From the NCBI RefSeq assembly GCF_029168945.1, contig NC_083602.1, positions 64,128,600-64,192,599 on the forward strand: a stretch of 64,000 nt of DNA, written 5' to 3'. The stretch is from Cannabis sativa. Lineage: Eukaryota; Streptophyta; Magnoliopsida; Rosales; Cannabaceae. Positions within the stretch are counted from its first letter, which is position 1, and every line of letters starts with the position of its first letter. A program made the translations under genes and the position numbers. The notes beneath the pieces are model-generated. The model made no database searches. It was given only the letters and a program-made list of their open reading frames with translations, and had not been told where the DNA came from. This document shows positions 24,038 to 36,996 of the stretch, in pieces.

Positions 24038-25945
24038 TGTTGGAATTTATTTTACCAGGATCTTAGATCTACTCACAAGTATGTTGTTTAACACCCTAAA
24101 TATGAACTTTCTAAAACGATAAATTAAACACATATAAGGTTAAGAAAACCTTACATTGATGCAGCGGAACTAATGTCTCCTTCCACTCAGATCTCTAACC
24201 CTTGTATCCTTTCTGTAGCAGAGTATAATCAATATCTGAGCCCAAATGTCCTTCTTCTTCAAGTTTGATCCTTCACAGTCTTTCAATCTATGATTGAGTT
24301 ACTGCTTGCTGTGTGTGGGCACTCACTCTTTCACTAGGGTCACGAAATTTATGAAAGGAAAAGAGAAGGATGATTTCGGCCAGGTATAGAAAGTAGGGAA
24401 GGCTCAGCTTTTCTGAAGAGAGAAATTTCTGTCAGAAAAGGTTATTCAAAACTTATTAAAGCATGTGATTTGACTGAGCTATCACTTTCTATTTATAGGC
24501 AACAACTAGGTTTAGGTTAGGAATTATTTGGCATTAAAATAATGAAAATATTAATTTGAATTCTCACAATAAGTGGCCGGCCATGGTGTAGTTAATGGGC
24601 CCCACTTGATTTTGCAGTTTTAACAAATTTTATCTCTATTTTCTCAAAAACGCCAATTTTCCAATTCTAACATTTTAAATGCCAAAAACTAATTATTTAA
24701 TAACTAAAATAGATCATTAAATAATATTGCCATTTAATTTAATTATTAACTAGACATATAAAGTCCATTAATAAATAAATAAACCTAGAATCTCTTTTCT
24801 TTACAATTTCACCCCTGCTTAGTGAAAATTCATAAATTAGACATAGTCTAACTTTAGAATTATAATTGATCAATCACGAATCAATTAATGAGTCTTACAA
24901 GCAGAATGTTCTCAACTAGAATGGGGACCATGGATCTATATGCTGAGCTTCCAATAGGTGAACCAAATTTACCAAGTAAATTCCTACTTATTAATTCTTC
25001 GTTGAATCCACTCTTAGAACTTAGAATTGCACTCTCAGACTTATATAGATCATATTATATGTTCCACGATATCAATATGCTATCTCATTTAACCATTGTT
25101 ATAATCTTATTGTGATTTAAAGATCCTCTGCATAGATGATCTACATCGAGATGGGATTTCTTTACCGTTCTCACCCCTCAATGTATTTTGCTCCTTAAAA
25201 CACTTAGCTACCTGTAAATGGTGTTTAGTGATCTAATAATTAGTCAGTTAAACAAGAGCTCATCCATTTACTTCTATTTGCTAAGCTCGAAGGGAATCAT
25301 CACTTGACTTCTATACACCAATAGAAGCTATAGATTCCATATTTATGTTCAACACTCCCACTCAATCATACTATCATGTTCCCAAAATATACGTATCAAC
25401 CTGACCCAAAAGTAGGCTTAACTAATAAATCAAAAAACATGAATAGCACTCCTGAGTTGAGCCTAAGCATATCAGGATTTAGATTCTTTTAATCTTAAGA
25501 TCAACTACTGATATTTACTTGGAAAGATATATATAACGGTAAGTTTTTAATATCTTAACTTAGTTGCAATATCGGTCCAGTCCAATGTATACTCCATACA
25601 TTCGAAACTAGTATACTTTACTAATGTCCTGGAAAGAACATAACACTTACTCCAAGTGTAAGTACACATCATCGTTGATTATCACATTAGTGTAAATCCA
25701 AAACACTGATGAAACAGGGACCAAGTCTTTTGATTCATATGATCACAATCACATTCCACTGTGTTGACGATACTGTAATTGTGAATAAACATATGATCTA
25801 GATTTAACTGATTTTGTGTATAAAAGTAATAAACATATTAAACCATTAGCATGTAAAATTCATGCAACCATCAATCACTTCAAATTTCTTATATTGATAA
25901 CTAATCAGATTGTAAAGAGTTTTATTTAGGGCATAAAACCCAACA
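24038..25945 (-). repeat. Shared LTR between A2 and A2' (1908 bp)
   Basis: Complete TGTTGGG...CCAACA LTR. Its low-coordinate side abuts a primer site (5' LTR of A2) and its high-coordinate side abuts a PPT (3' LTR of A2'). It is of the same subfamily as the A4 3' LTR (45975-47823). TATA box on the minus strand at about 24490-24497. Confidence 0.9.
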
Positions 25946-26317
25946 AACTCCCACTTGCACTAACATAAAACAAACTGTGCAAATAGGTCAATCTGATGTC
26001 TTGATCTTCAAATCAAGTGTAGTATATTTGAATCCACCCAAACTTCTGGAAACTTGTTCATAAATACTCTTATGAAACATTCTTTACTATATGCTTTACT
26101 CATCAAGGGATACTGAAATCTTTACTGTTTTAAAAGTACATCTGAATTAACAGAAGACATAACTCTCATATTTTAAAATATGTAATTGAGATAATACAGT
26201 GTAGACTTTTCTTCAGTAATATAACTTTCTTGGATCTTCGAATACACAAAGTTATAATTCTACTCTTGTAGAGCTTGAATTATTATAGAATAATTCCTCC
26301 ACCCCCAAAGTAAGCAC
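25946..26317 (-). pseudogene. 3' end of A2' internal region (pol remnant and PPT)
   Basis: Reverse complement of A4 45645-45974. It starts with the PPT beside the shared LTR and ends at the A3 insertion site. No open frame with a recognisable domain. Confidence 0.7.
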
Positions 26318-26400
26318 TGTTGGGTTTTATGCCCTAAATAAAACTCATTTCAATATAATCAGATTTACTTATTAATATAGATCAGAAATAACATTTAATA
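26318..26400 (+). repeat. 5' LTR fragment of A3
   Basis: Matches the start of the A3 3' LTR (32801 onward) up to AACATTTAAT and then breaks into leader sequence (AAAACGATT...). The promoter is lost, so A3 cannot be transcribed from its own 5' LTR. Confidence 0.9.
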
Positions 26401-26401
26401 T

Positions 26402-29400
26402 AAAACGATTCTTTGTATGTTCTTTGGATGGTATCATGTTGTATTGAGTGTTATTTGATGATTGATTGATGTTTGTGAAATTTTCGTGAAAAATAATTGC
26501 GATTTTATCTCTGGAATTATTTTTATTGGATAGTATGGAAAAAATTAAGCAAGTTAGCCTTTTACAAAACTCAATTTGGATTTTCTTTGAATTAGTTATG
26601 ATTTTTTGAAGATTTGACAAAATCGGGGCTGTGCTGATATTTTCCTGCGATCGCAGAACTGTCCGTACAGTTTCGAATTTTTTCTTTTTTCTTCAATTTT
26701 TCATACTTTTTCATGGAATTAACTTCCAATTTTTTGTATGGTTTTGTATATATACTATTACTATTCCTAATTCAATTCTAATTATCATTTTGAATTAATT
26801 TAATTTTTTTTTTAATTTAATTCAAGATATTAGTGTAATTTGAATTTGAATAGAATTAGTATTTATCTTTTTGCTTAAAAATCTATCTTATTTTTAAATT
26901 TGATTATATTTTTTTTTTCTAAATTTAAGGTCAGATTTTATAAGATATTTATAATATTTTTTAAGATATTTTAAAAATATCTTATCTTTTAAGATATTTT
27001 AAAAATATCTTATCTTTTAAGATTTTTTAATTAAATATTTTTAGATATTTTGACCATATTTAAATTTAAAATAAGATATTTATAATCATGTAATTTTAAA
27101 TAGATATAAGATATTTTGCTAACTTTTAAATTTTGTTATTTTATTTAATTGAATTAAATTTAAAAATCTGAAAAGATATTTCATTTATCTTTTCTAATTT
27201 TTATTTAATTTTTATTTTTAAAATAACATTTAATTTTTAAAAGTAGTTAGCAAATTTTGAAATTATATTTAGGTTGGTTGAAAACTAATTTTTCAAAAAT
27301 TGTAGTTTTAATTTTAAATTTAAATTTTTTTAAAAAAATTTCGATTTTTTCAATTTTTTTTTTAAATTTTCGAAATTTTTTTTCAATAATATTTCGAAAT
27401 TAATTATTTAATTTAAAATTAAATAAATCCTACATCCAACTATCCAGCTAACCCTGTTTGCAGAAGTATGTGTTTTAGCTTGTTTGTAAGTTTTCAAAAC
27501 CTATTATTACTTGATTGCAAATAGCCATGGTTACTTTTTGCCAGATCTAATGATCTGATGGCTCCCTTGGTCAAGATAATAATTTGTAACAGGTATAATT
27601 TACAATCTTCTTTCATCTGTGTATGACCTAGCGACATGATAGGACCCATCCAAAGTGTGCCTGTGTGAGCCTATGTGTTTAATTTTATTATAGATGCATA
27701 TAGGTTAATGTTGCTAAAATAAATTATCATAGTTTTTGATAGAATTTATTTAGGCCCATTTAGTTTTTGGGCCTATTCAATTAATAACAGTTGTTCTTAT
27801 TAAGGTTAAATTCCTCTCTTTTGGGCCTTGTGTGAGAGTTGGGAGCCATAGAAGTGGGTACGACATACTGAACCCAGCACCCCCTCACACAAACCACCCC
27901 AATTGTGAAGGCCCATTTGCCTGATTTGAATGACTGTACTAGGTTAATTAAACTAGTTTAACCTAATAAAATTGATTAGAAACATAATTAATTTCATTTA
28001 TTTTGAAATTAATTTAAGAAAAATATAGTTTAAAGAATTTTTTATTCTAAGCTAAACTATATGTATTTTCTTGTATTTAATTAAATATAGAATTATAACC
28101 ATCTAGATTCTTTCTGGAGCTTAATTTAAATTTTTCATTAAATATTCCTATTTAAGTTGATATTTAGTTATCTTCAACTAACCAACTTAAATCTGAATAT
28201 CTTTTGAATTCAAAATTTCAAAATTAAGTTGAGGAATTTTAGGCATTGGTTATTAAGATTCTTTAGATATTTTTTAAGTTAATATCTTTTCGAATATTAA
28301 CTTAAAATGGAATATTTTCAAATTAAGTGGTTACAACTTAATTTTTGATATTTAATTAAATTTAAATTTGAAAAAAAAAATATTTATGTTCTAGATTTTT
28401 TCTAATACAACTTAAATTAGATATTTTTTTCAAATTTTGTGGAAAAGATACTTAGTCAAATAAGATATTTTCTAGATAGTTATTTCTAGACTACTTATTA
28501 TTTCTAATATTAAATAGGAAAATATTATAAATTGTGAAATTAATTATTTAATTAATTTTGGTACAATTTATTTTAAGTATATTTTTCCTAGTATTAAACT
28601 AGAAATTAATAATTAAGCCTTCTCTACACTTAATTATTTATTTCTTGAATTTAATACATTTAATTAATTTGAAAAATAAATATCTAAGTTGATTTTTATC
28701 ATCATACTTAAATATTTCTTTTTCATGACATTTAATTAAATAGAAAATTATTTTTAGTTGAAATTTAATTTTTCAACTAAATTTAAATAATTTTCAAAAT
28801 ATACTTTTTCTTTATTTTATTAATCAATTTTCGAAATTGCATTTCTTAAATGCTAGAATTTCGAATTTTATCTTTAAAAATAGATTAAGTTGTAAATTAA
28901 TTATTTATTTTAATTAATTCTTGGATCAACTTAAATCAATGATTTTTTCATTTATTGATTAATTTATAATAAAATTGAATTAAAGTATATTATTAGAAAT
29001 TGAATTAATTAGTCAAAGGAAAATCTAGATAGATGATATTTTTGCTTGAAGTATTTTTCTAGTGTATTTAATTAAATAGAAAATTAATATTTAAGTTGAT
29101 TTTCATCATCATACTTAAATATTTAAATTTTTCTTATATATTTAATTAAATAGGAAAATTATATTTTTTGTTGTAAATTAATTTTATTAATTAATTTTGG
29201 GCCAACATTAAATTAGAATAATTTTTCCAGGATTTTTTTTATTTTAATATGCATTTTTCGAAAATTGTATTCTTATATACTTTAATTTTTCGAAATGCAA
29301 TATATATTTATAGAAAATTAAATTTGAGTTGTAAATTAATTTAAATTAATTTTGTAACAACTTAAATTGAATATTTTTCGAAATATTTATTGGAAATTAT

Positions 29401-30480
29401 TACTAAGATGGAAATAATTCATGTTATTTTCATATCCATCTAAGTAAAATTTATAAATATTAAATTAAAATTTATATTTGGAATTTTTCATTCTAAATTG
29501 GAAATTTTAATTAAATAAATATATATTTAAAATAAATAGAATAAATAAAGAGAATCAAAGAAAATACAACTCACTTTAAATAATGAGCTTGATTATTATT
29601 AAGATATTCGATCTCCATTGTTGGTCTTACAAAAGTTAAATGTTTTCAATATAACCTCGAGACGCTAGACTTCGTCCCCCTATGGATGGTTATTCGTTGA
29701 ACGCATTTAACACCGTAAGATTTCATTTGATAAGTGTTTTGTAAGTTTTCGTCTCTATTAGACTCTCCCCTACGGTGACTACTTAGAGATAAACTTATGA
29801 AACATGAAACAATGGTAGAGGCTCATAAAATGAGAATAACCTTGACTCTCGCCTACCGGGACAACATTGGATTCTTATTTTGATCGAATAAAAGGTTGCT
29901 AGAATGGTTTCTATTTTAGATGAGCTGACAACTCTATTCAATAAATGATGCTTTGACTCTCGCCTACCGGGACACTGTATCAGTTTGTTGAAAACCTTGG
30001 AAATTATTTAGGATTGTATGTTTTAGTATTTTCACTAGTCATTCCTACTTGCTATATGTTTATAATTTCTGAATTGTGTATGAATTTATATTGAACCATG
30101 TTATTTTCTGTTATTAAGTTGTAGTTTAATTTCGAATCTTCATTGTTGGTCTAACATGTTTGTTTTTCTAATGAGATAAATCCCTAATGGATTTTCACCA
30201 TTAGACATACATAATAGTGTAAGATCTCGAAAGATAATTATTGTATATGCGACATCTATCTGTTCATCAATTGATGACACCTTAGACTAGTATTTTTACA
30301 ATATGAAACAAGAAGATTACATAAATAAGATTACTTTGTCTTTCGCTAATCGAAGCATCGTTGGATTCTTATTTATAAACGAAATTATCCTAATTCCTCT
30401 TAGCTTATTCATTTCGAATTAGCTTCAAAACATATCATTGGATGAATGGTCTATAAATCATTTTATGTCATTCTATATTT
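26402..30480 (+). other. Leader of A3
   Basis: Long non-coding leader. It has a short GC cassette (about 26620-26672) with palindrome CTGCGATCGCAG, a T-rich flank whose sense frame still lacks stops through MELTSNFLYGFV, AT-rich tracts, a conserved GC block (27811-27925), and two diverged module copies (from about 29600 and 30130). No gag follows the second module; the sequence passes straight to pol remnant. Confidence 0.7.
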
Positions 30481-32789
30481 TCTCTTAAGAAATTAAATGA
30501 CGCATATGATTATAATCCCGAAATTCTATTCCCAATTGATATAAATTCTCAATCTTAGAAATCTCCTACTTGTATGGGCAAATCTGACTTAGAGTTTAAA
30601 TAGTAGTGTTGGTCCAAGAAAGAATTACTCATTATATTTGGTTGAATTTAAGTCTTTGACTTTAATTTTAGAATCCAAACAGAAATTTTCTTATATTTCT
30701 AATTCCAGAATAAAATACAGTTACACTCTCTCAAGTGTTTAATATCCATCTTTTATTAATGGATTCAAACTGTATGGAATATGAGTTAGGTATTCTGTGA
30801 CCAGGATCCACTTGCAGTATTCTAAGAACTCTTTGATGTAACAACCTATGTCATCAATAGACACTACCACATTTTTTTTTTAATCTATGGCATTTGTATC
30901 TTGTTCATAGTGGATTTGACAAGATCAATCTCTGCAAAGAGTTAATATGCCTATATCCACTGAAAGTAGTTCATCTCATTCACAGATGGATGTACATTCA
31001 GGGGTGGATATGAGTTTTTCGTTGTATTCTTAAAACGATAACTCTAGATTATACCTTTTAGCAAAGAAATTTGAAATGTTTGAAAATTTCATTAATTTCT
31101 AGCAATGGTTAAAACCATTAAGGTAAGTGGTTAAAGATCTTGCGAACTGATAGGGGTGGAGAAATAGTTAGTAGATATGCAGTTCAAAGATCATTAAATT
31201 GATTTTTGAATTATATCCAAACTTACCTCCCCAGAAATTTCGAGTTGCATATTGATGATTAGTTACTAGTCGTTGCCTAAATCCTTCTATGGTAATACAA
31301 TTTCAGAATGATGTAATGGTTGTATCCTTAATGTAAATCATTACTAGATTCATGGATGACCTAATCAAAATCTTAAGAAAAGCTAGAACTGTTAACCATG
31401 GTTTGTTAGCTATTCTAAGTGATTAGGGGTGGACAATCCCATTGTCAATAGATAAGAAAGTGTTTGTTCAAACAAATACTACTTTTCTAAGAAAATGACT
31501 AAGTCTGAAAAACAAGTAGCAAATAAAGGAGATATTTAATTCTTGATTCCAAAAGTGTTCTATCATCTTATATAACATATGATGATCCCACTACCTCTGT
31601 TGTCTTGTCACAACCAAAGAGGTTAATACCATTTAGTTTTCTTCGACATAATTCACGGTACCTTATCGTAGTGGGAGAGTTTCTAGGAACTCACCTTTTT
31701 ATGACTTGGGAGATACTAGTGATTAAAATCCATTGTGAGTTTAAACAAGTAATGGATTGTCAAGATAAGAAACTAAGAAGAAAAGCCAATAGAACTATGG
31801 TTTAATCCATTCACATGGAATAACCTAAAGTTTTCTATTACAAAGACATAAAAGGAAATTTCGTTTATAAGTCCATTCAATGGACTTAACAAACTTCCTG
31901 TTCCTAGTATTATAGGTTTGAGTTTATCTAAACATATGGCTTGTGGTATACCTGGTAATTACTTACTCTAATGCAAGCAACTTACTTTAGTAAGATGCTG
32001 AAGCATTTTCTTTCTAATGGCAATCTATAGAAGCTTCACAACTTCTTAGACATAGATTTTATTTATCTAAGGAAAAGTCTCAACTATTCCAGAAAAGATA
32101 AAGCCATGAAAGAATTTCTTATATCAACAGTGAGAGGTCTTAGATATGCTTTTGTATGCCTTAGACCAGACACCTGCTGTTGAGTGGGAGTAATGAGTAG
32201 GTATCAGATTAATCCAGGAGAAGAACATTGGAAGACAATCAAGTAAATCTTAAGATTAAGAAGAGGAACTATATGTTAGTCTATAAGGGTGTGTTTAAAA
32301 CTCTTAGACTACACCATATCAGATTTCAAAATTTGCCTTTGTGCTAGCAAATCTTTCTGATAAGATGGTGGTTACTCTGGGGGTGGAATAGTGATTTTGG
32401 AGAAGTGTAAAAACCTATCTGAAGTCTCTAGGTCTACCAGAGAGAGACTGAATGTTAAAGCTGCAGGAAAGGTACTTATTCAGTCTAAGGAAAGTTCTAT
32501 ACATTTTTGGCATCATTCCAAATTGCCTTAAACTACTAGTGTTAATTTCCTGATTAACCATAAGTAGTTGCCAAAGGTATAGAATCCAGTATCCCAAGAG
32601 AGTAGACATATAGAGAGGAATTTCACATTATAATTGATTTTGTGATTAAGGAAGAGTAATGGTGGAGAAAAGGTTGTGGTTAATTCAACCTTTCAGATCC
32701 TATTACGAGGAGTTTACTACTACTACACTTGATTTGTATATCAAGGTGTTGAGATTATTTGAAACGCACTTTTTGTTTTATATTAGTGC
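30480..32789 (+). pseudogene. Eroded Copia pol remnant of A3 (RT/RNase H)
   Basis: Around 32145-32250 one frame reads YAFVCLRPDT, then after a stop VGVMSRYQINPGEEHWKTIK, followed by a stop. This is the conserved Copia block between RT and RNase H. Farther on, a TLGGGI-like piece near 32375 fits the start of RNase H. A VVYLVIT stretch near 31945 may be a mutated YVDD region (uncertain). Large deletions and stops make it non-functional. Its presence shows A1 and A3 are decayed Copia copies rather than elements that never had pol. Confidence 0.68.
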
Positions 32790-32800
32790 AAGTGGGAGTT
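32790..32800 (+). other. Polypurine tract of A3
   Basis: AAGTGGGAGTT directly before the 3' LTR at 32801. The same tract, in reverse, follows the LTRs at 18592 and 25945. In A4 it is AGTAGGAGTT. Confidence 0.75.
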
Positions 32801-34704
32801 TGTTGGGTTTTATGCCCTAAATAAAACTCATTTCAAGATAATCGCATTTACTTATTAATATAGATCAGAAATAACATTTAATGTTGCATGGTTCACATGA
32901 TTTATTTCATGATTATATGTACATAATGTATAAATTCATCTGAAACCCTTTTCACATACTTGATCCTGTTTATTGTGCCGTCAACACATTGGAAAGTAAA
33001 CATGACTATGTGAATAAAGTTTCCTAGATTTATCAGACACAGGGTTTTACTGATATGATAATCTACAACAGAGTTTACTTGCATTTGGAGAAGTGCTATG
33101 TTCTTTCCAGAGCATTGGTTAAAGTAAAGCTCAGGTTGGATGCATGGAGTATGCATCGGAAGGGACCGATATTGAACTTTGACTTAGATTTATTAAACTT
33201 ACCGTAATATCTATTCAAGTCAATATCGCCTAGTTGATCCTAGATCAAATGATCTTAATCCTGATATGATTAGGCTCAATCTCGAGAGGCTATTCGTGTT
33301 CTTTGATTTGTTAGTTAAGCCTACTTTTAGGTCAGGGTGATACGTACATTTTGGGAACACGGTAGTGCAATTGAGTGGGAGCGCTATCATAAACATGGAA
33401 TCTATAGCTTCTATCTGGCGAATAGTAAGCAAAGGATGATCTCCTTCAAGCTTGACCAAACGAACATAAATGGTGGAGTACTCATTTCACATAAGCTGAA
33501 ATATCATTTATACGGGGTCAAGTGTTTTAAGGAATAAATACATTGTAGGGTGTAACGGTAATTTAATCCCTTTACAGTGTAGATCATTCATATAGAGGAT
33601 CATTGATCACATTAGGATTATAACAATGGATAACTAATGATGTGTCTATATGGTGGAACATATAGAGCATTCTATATACTGAGAGTGCAATTCTAAGTTC
33701 TATGCGTGGATTCAACGAAGAATTAATAAGTTAGTGAATTTTAGTGCTAAATTCTTGATCTACTTATTGGAAGCTCGGTTATATAGACCCATGGTCCCCC
33801 CACTAGTTGAGATAATATTGCTTGTAAGACTCATGTAATTGGTTTTGATTAATCAATTATAATTCTCAAATTAGACTATGTCTATTTGTGAATTTTTCAC
33901 TAAGTAAGGGCGAAATTGTAAAGAAAGAGTTTATAGGGGCATATTTGTTAATTATGATACTTTGTATGGTTCAATTAATAAATATGATAAATGACAATAT
34001 TATTTAATAATTATTTATAGTTATTAAATAGTTAGAATTGGCATTTAAATGGTTGAATTAGGAAATTGGCATTTTTGAGAAAATCAGATACAAAAGGTGT
34101 TAAAACTGCAAAATTGCAAAAAGTGAGGCCCAAATCCACTAAGCATGGCCAGCCACTTTTATAGGCAATTTAAACTGATATTTTTATTATTTTAATGCCA
34201 AATAATTCAAACATAACCCTAGTGGAATGCTATAAATAGATAGTGAAGGCTTCAGGAAATTTACACTAAATTTCTACACTTTTCTTCAGACTTTCTGAAT
34301 CAGAAAAAACTGAGCCTTCTCTCTCCCTATCTTTGGCTGACCTTTCTCTTTCTCCTTCCCTCTTCAATTTCGAAAATCTTAGTGTATGAGTAGTGCCCAC
34401 ACACATCAAGTGATACCTCAATCATAGTGAGGAAGATCGTGAAGAAAGATCATCAGCAAAGGAGTTTCAGCATCAAAGATTCAGAGAAAGAGATCCAGGT
34501 TCAGATATTGATAATGCTCTGCTACAGAAAGGAATCAAGGGCTAGATATCTGAACGGAAGGAGTCATATTATTCCGCTGCACCCAATGTAAGGTTTCCTA
34601 AACTTTATATGTGTTTATTTCATCGTTTTAGAAAGTTCATATTTAGGGTGTTAATAAACATACTTGTGAGTAGATCTAAGATCCTGGTAAAATAATATCC
34701 AACA
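32801..34704 (+). repeat. 3' LTR of A3 (1904 bp)
   Basis: Complete LTR with TATA box TATAAATA at 34231-34238. Same subfamily as the A1 LTR, with only scattered differences. Read-through from here would run into A2' antisense sequence (34705 onward), towards its gag. Confidence 0.92.
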
Positions 34705-35984
34705 AGCACCATCTCATGAAATCTCGAAATGAGTTGGTGAGATACCAGGAAAACTGATACCCAGTTCCTTAACATATAGATCACTTTCATAAATCTTTCT
34801 TGAATATCTTCTAATGTTCCCTATTTGATTACATCTCAGATAGCTCCCACTCAATAGCAGATGTCTGGTTAAATAATACTTTTGACCTCTGATCGTTTGG
34901 AGAGTTACCTAGTTGTGACTTTTGTATTAGTCTAAATCTTTAAGTTAAGACTAAGTCATCAACATAGCAAACTAGTATTTGAAGTGAAAAATACATGCCA
35001 GAGATAAAGTAATAAAAATTAAGATACCATAAAATTTTATGAGGATTAAGAATTCTAGGTTCAAGTCATTCGAATAGACTGAAATAGAGTTCTTTATCTT
35101 ATTCTCATAATTCTGATAAGCTATTTCTATCCATGTCAATGGTGAGATTTGCTTTTCAGTAGTGTTCTTAAGTACCTATCACAAGTATCAACATGATGAA
35201 GATGGGTAAAGAACTTTAAAATTCTCCCACTCAATTAAGGTAGCGTGAAACTTTTCCAAAGAACTTTCATAGGTATCAAAAACTTTTACTTACAATAGTA
35301 AAATCGAAATGGAACATACAGTCAAGATCAAGCATTTATATTGACAATAGCTAACTCATTATATTACTTCCATGTTTAAAGAAAATATGTGTCACATAGG
35401 GAATTGTGGAAAAGACTCCACCCCTAAGAATATACATATAGGGTACTTGTGGATAACCTCCACCCCTAAGTATATAGAGATTATTATTCTCTAAGTGTGA
35501 TATAGTTTATGTGGAGTTGAATACTATCCAGAGTTCATTAGATATAAAAGATCGTTGAACTGCATAGTTTTCTTAACTTTTCTCCACCCCTATCAGATCA
35601 AAAGATCCTTTTATTAAACAAATTCTTAATAATTGTATTAGAATTAACAATTATTAATAAACATAGAAATAAATTCTAGTGTTTATTTAATATAACTCTA
35701 TGAAGAGTTGTAAATATTATAGAATTTGCATTAATAATAAAAACACTTACACATACAAACATATAAATATAATGTGGTAATAGTTGATGAAGATAAATAA
35801 ATGAAGCTCAATCTCATAAATTGCAATGGTTGAATTTCAAAAATTAAAGGAAACTTTATTAATAAAAAAAAATATTGCAACAATATGAGAAAAACAGGGA
35901 TAAATATCCCTAACTAAAATTTGAAATCCAAATTGTCTTTAAACTAGAACAATTAATTCAAAAATAAATTGAAGAGCTTCATCT
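34705..35984 (-). pseudogene. A2' RT-region remnant
   Basis: The minus strand carries a clear RT catalytic box: ILVCYVDDLVLT-like, with YVDD at plus-strand 34955-34966, followed within a few codons by a stop. The rest is frameshifted and deleted. Collinear with A4 44325-45640. Confidence 0.7.
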
Positions 35985-36242
35985 TCATCTAGACGATTTC
36001 ACCCTTGGTCTAGCTTTCCGATCCAACTCATTTGAGTTCAAGTAGCTTGGCCTATAAGAAGAAGAAAACAAATAAACAAAGTTTAGTCCAGAATCATAAA
36101 TCCAATTGGATAATAATTCACTAAAACTCTTAAAGTTTATAGTTAGAAATACCTTATTTCTTTGCAAGAAGTTTAGGACACTGGGGTTTCCAATGACCTT
36201 TCTCATTACAGTAGAAACACTTTCCTTTAAGTGTAGCATCAC
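35985..36242 (-). pseudogene. A2' protease remnant (DSG)
   Basis: A short open frame in a frame different from gag contains NWIYDSGLN, the aspartic protease active-site region of Copia pol (D-S-G at 36087-36095). It then diverges and ends with a basic stretch, so most of protease, integrase and the RT start are missing. The protease would have cut the Gag-Pol polyprotein. Confidence 0.6.
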
Positions 36243-36996
36243 CAGAAGGAGCAGCCTTTTTATTCTTCATGGCTTTTGTTCGCTTCTTGGTGTTCTTCCA
36301 CTTCTTCTTCGATTTGGGCTTCGAAGCAGAGGCAACATTTGCTTCAGGTTTGTTCGTCCCATTACCATTCCCAGGATTGTGAGGTTTACTCCCTTTCTTC
36401 TTGGGTCCTCTAATCAAATTTTCATAAGTTTGAAGGTCATTGACTAATTCATGAAAGTCAATTTCCTTCTTATTCATGACATAATTTGATGTGTATGGTA
36501 GAAATCCTAGAGTTAGGCTATTCAAGATAAGGCTTACTTGAGTAGCACTGTCCATTTCAGCACCATGATCCTGGGCTTCTTGGAAATAACTCCACATGAG
36601 GAGAACATGGTCACGCACGTTTTGATGAGGTTCCATCCGTGCATTAATGTACTTCTTAGTCGCGTCAAAGCATGACTGAAGTGATGCCTTACCGAATAGC
36701 TCATTTAACTTCGTCATAACTTCAACAGCCTTCTCGGTTTTAGAAAACCGAGTTTTGAGGGTGTCAACCATGCTAGAAAGCATAAAGTATAGAGTTTTGT
36801 CATTTGCTTTCTGCCAACGCTCATACTTTTCTTTCACAGCTTTGGATGCATTGTCCCCAGGCACTTCAGGTGACGGCTCAGTTAAAACAAACAAGGCAGT
36901 TTCTCCTATGAGAGCAATATTAATGTTCTCATTCCACTTAGTAAAGTTAGATCCATTCAGCTTATTTTTAGTCAACAGTGATAACATGGGATTCAT
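36154..36996 (-). CDS. gag: Copia-type Gag (280 aa), intact frame, A2'
   Basis: Starts MNPMLSLLTKNKLNG and carries the Copia gag fold (UBN2-like; KWNENI near residue 20, ARMEPHQNVRDHV in the middle). A Lys-rich segment is followed by a CCHC zinc knuckle at the C-terminus (C260-x2-C263-x4-H268-x4-C273), which would bind element RNA. It would form the cytoplasmic particle. The frame ends at a TAA where A4 has CAA, just before the protease remnant, so this copy makes Gag alone. It is the only complete gag of the family in the window and might serve other copies in trans. Its own 5' LTR is missing, so transcription would need an outside promoter. Confidence 0.85.
   Translation of the reverse strand: MNPMLSLLTKNKLNGSNFTKWNENINIALIGETALFVLTEPSPEVPGDNASKAVKEKYERWQKANDKTLYFMLSSMVDTLKTRFSKTEKAVEVMTKLNELFGKASLQSCFDATKKYINARMEPHQNVRDHVLLMWSYFQEAQDHGAEMDSATQVSLILNSLTLGFLPYTSNYVMNKKEIDFHELVNDLQTYENLIRGPKKKGSKPHNPGNGNGTNKPEANVASASKPKSKKKWKNTKKRTKAMKNKKAAPSGDATLKGKCFYCNEKGHWKPQCPKLLAKK

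Larger units (their letters stand above)
16736..25945 (-). mobile_element. Copia family A unit A2 (LTR - internal - LTR)
   Basis: Minus-strand unit: truncated 3' LTR 16736-18592, internal 18593-24037, 5' LTR 24038-25945. The primer site lies at 24022-24035 and a PPT (minus AGTGGGAGTT) just right of 18592. No gag is present. The two LTRs belong to different subfamilies, and the right LTR also serves the next unit, so this is one link of a tandem chain. A hAT MITE sits inside. Confidence 0.85.
26318..34704 (+). mobile_element. Copia family A copy A3, nested, with TSD
   Basis: Plus-strand insertion bounded by AGCAC at 26313-26317 and 34705-34709. It starts TGTTGGGTTTTATGCCC and ends CCAACA. Only the first ~83 bases of the 5' LTR remain, then sequence jumps to the leader just past the PBS, deleting about 1.8 kb of LTR plus the primer site. 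Because the outer end still has the TSD, the loss happened after insertion. Gag is absent. Close relative of A1. Confidence 0.93.

Noticed and set aside
31605..31805. 66-aa sense frame in A3, with a related frame in A1 (943-1239)
   Set aside because: It lies in pol-derived sequence but I could not match it securely to any Copia domain, and A2 lacks it. Treated as part of the pol remnant.
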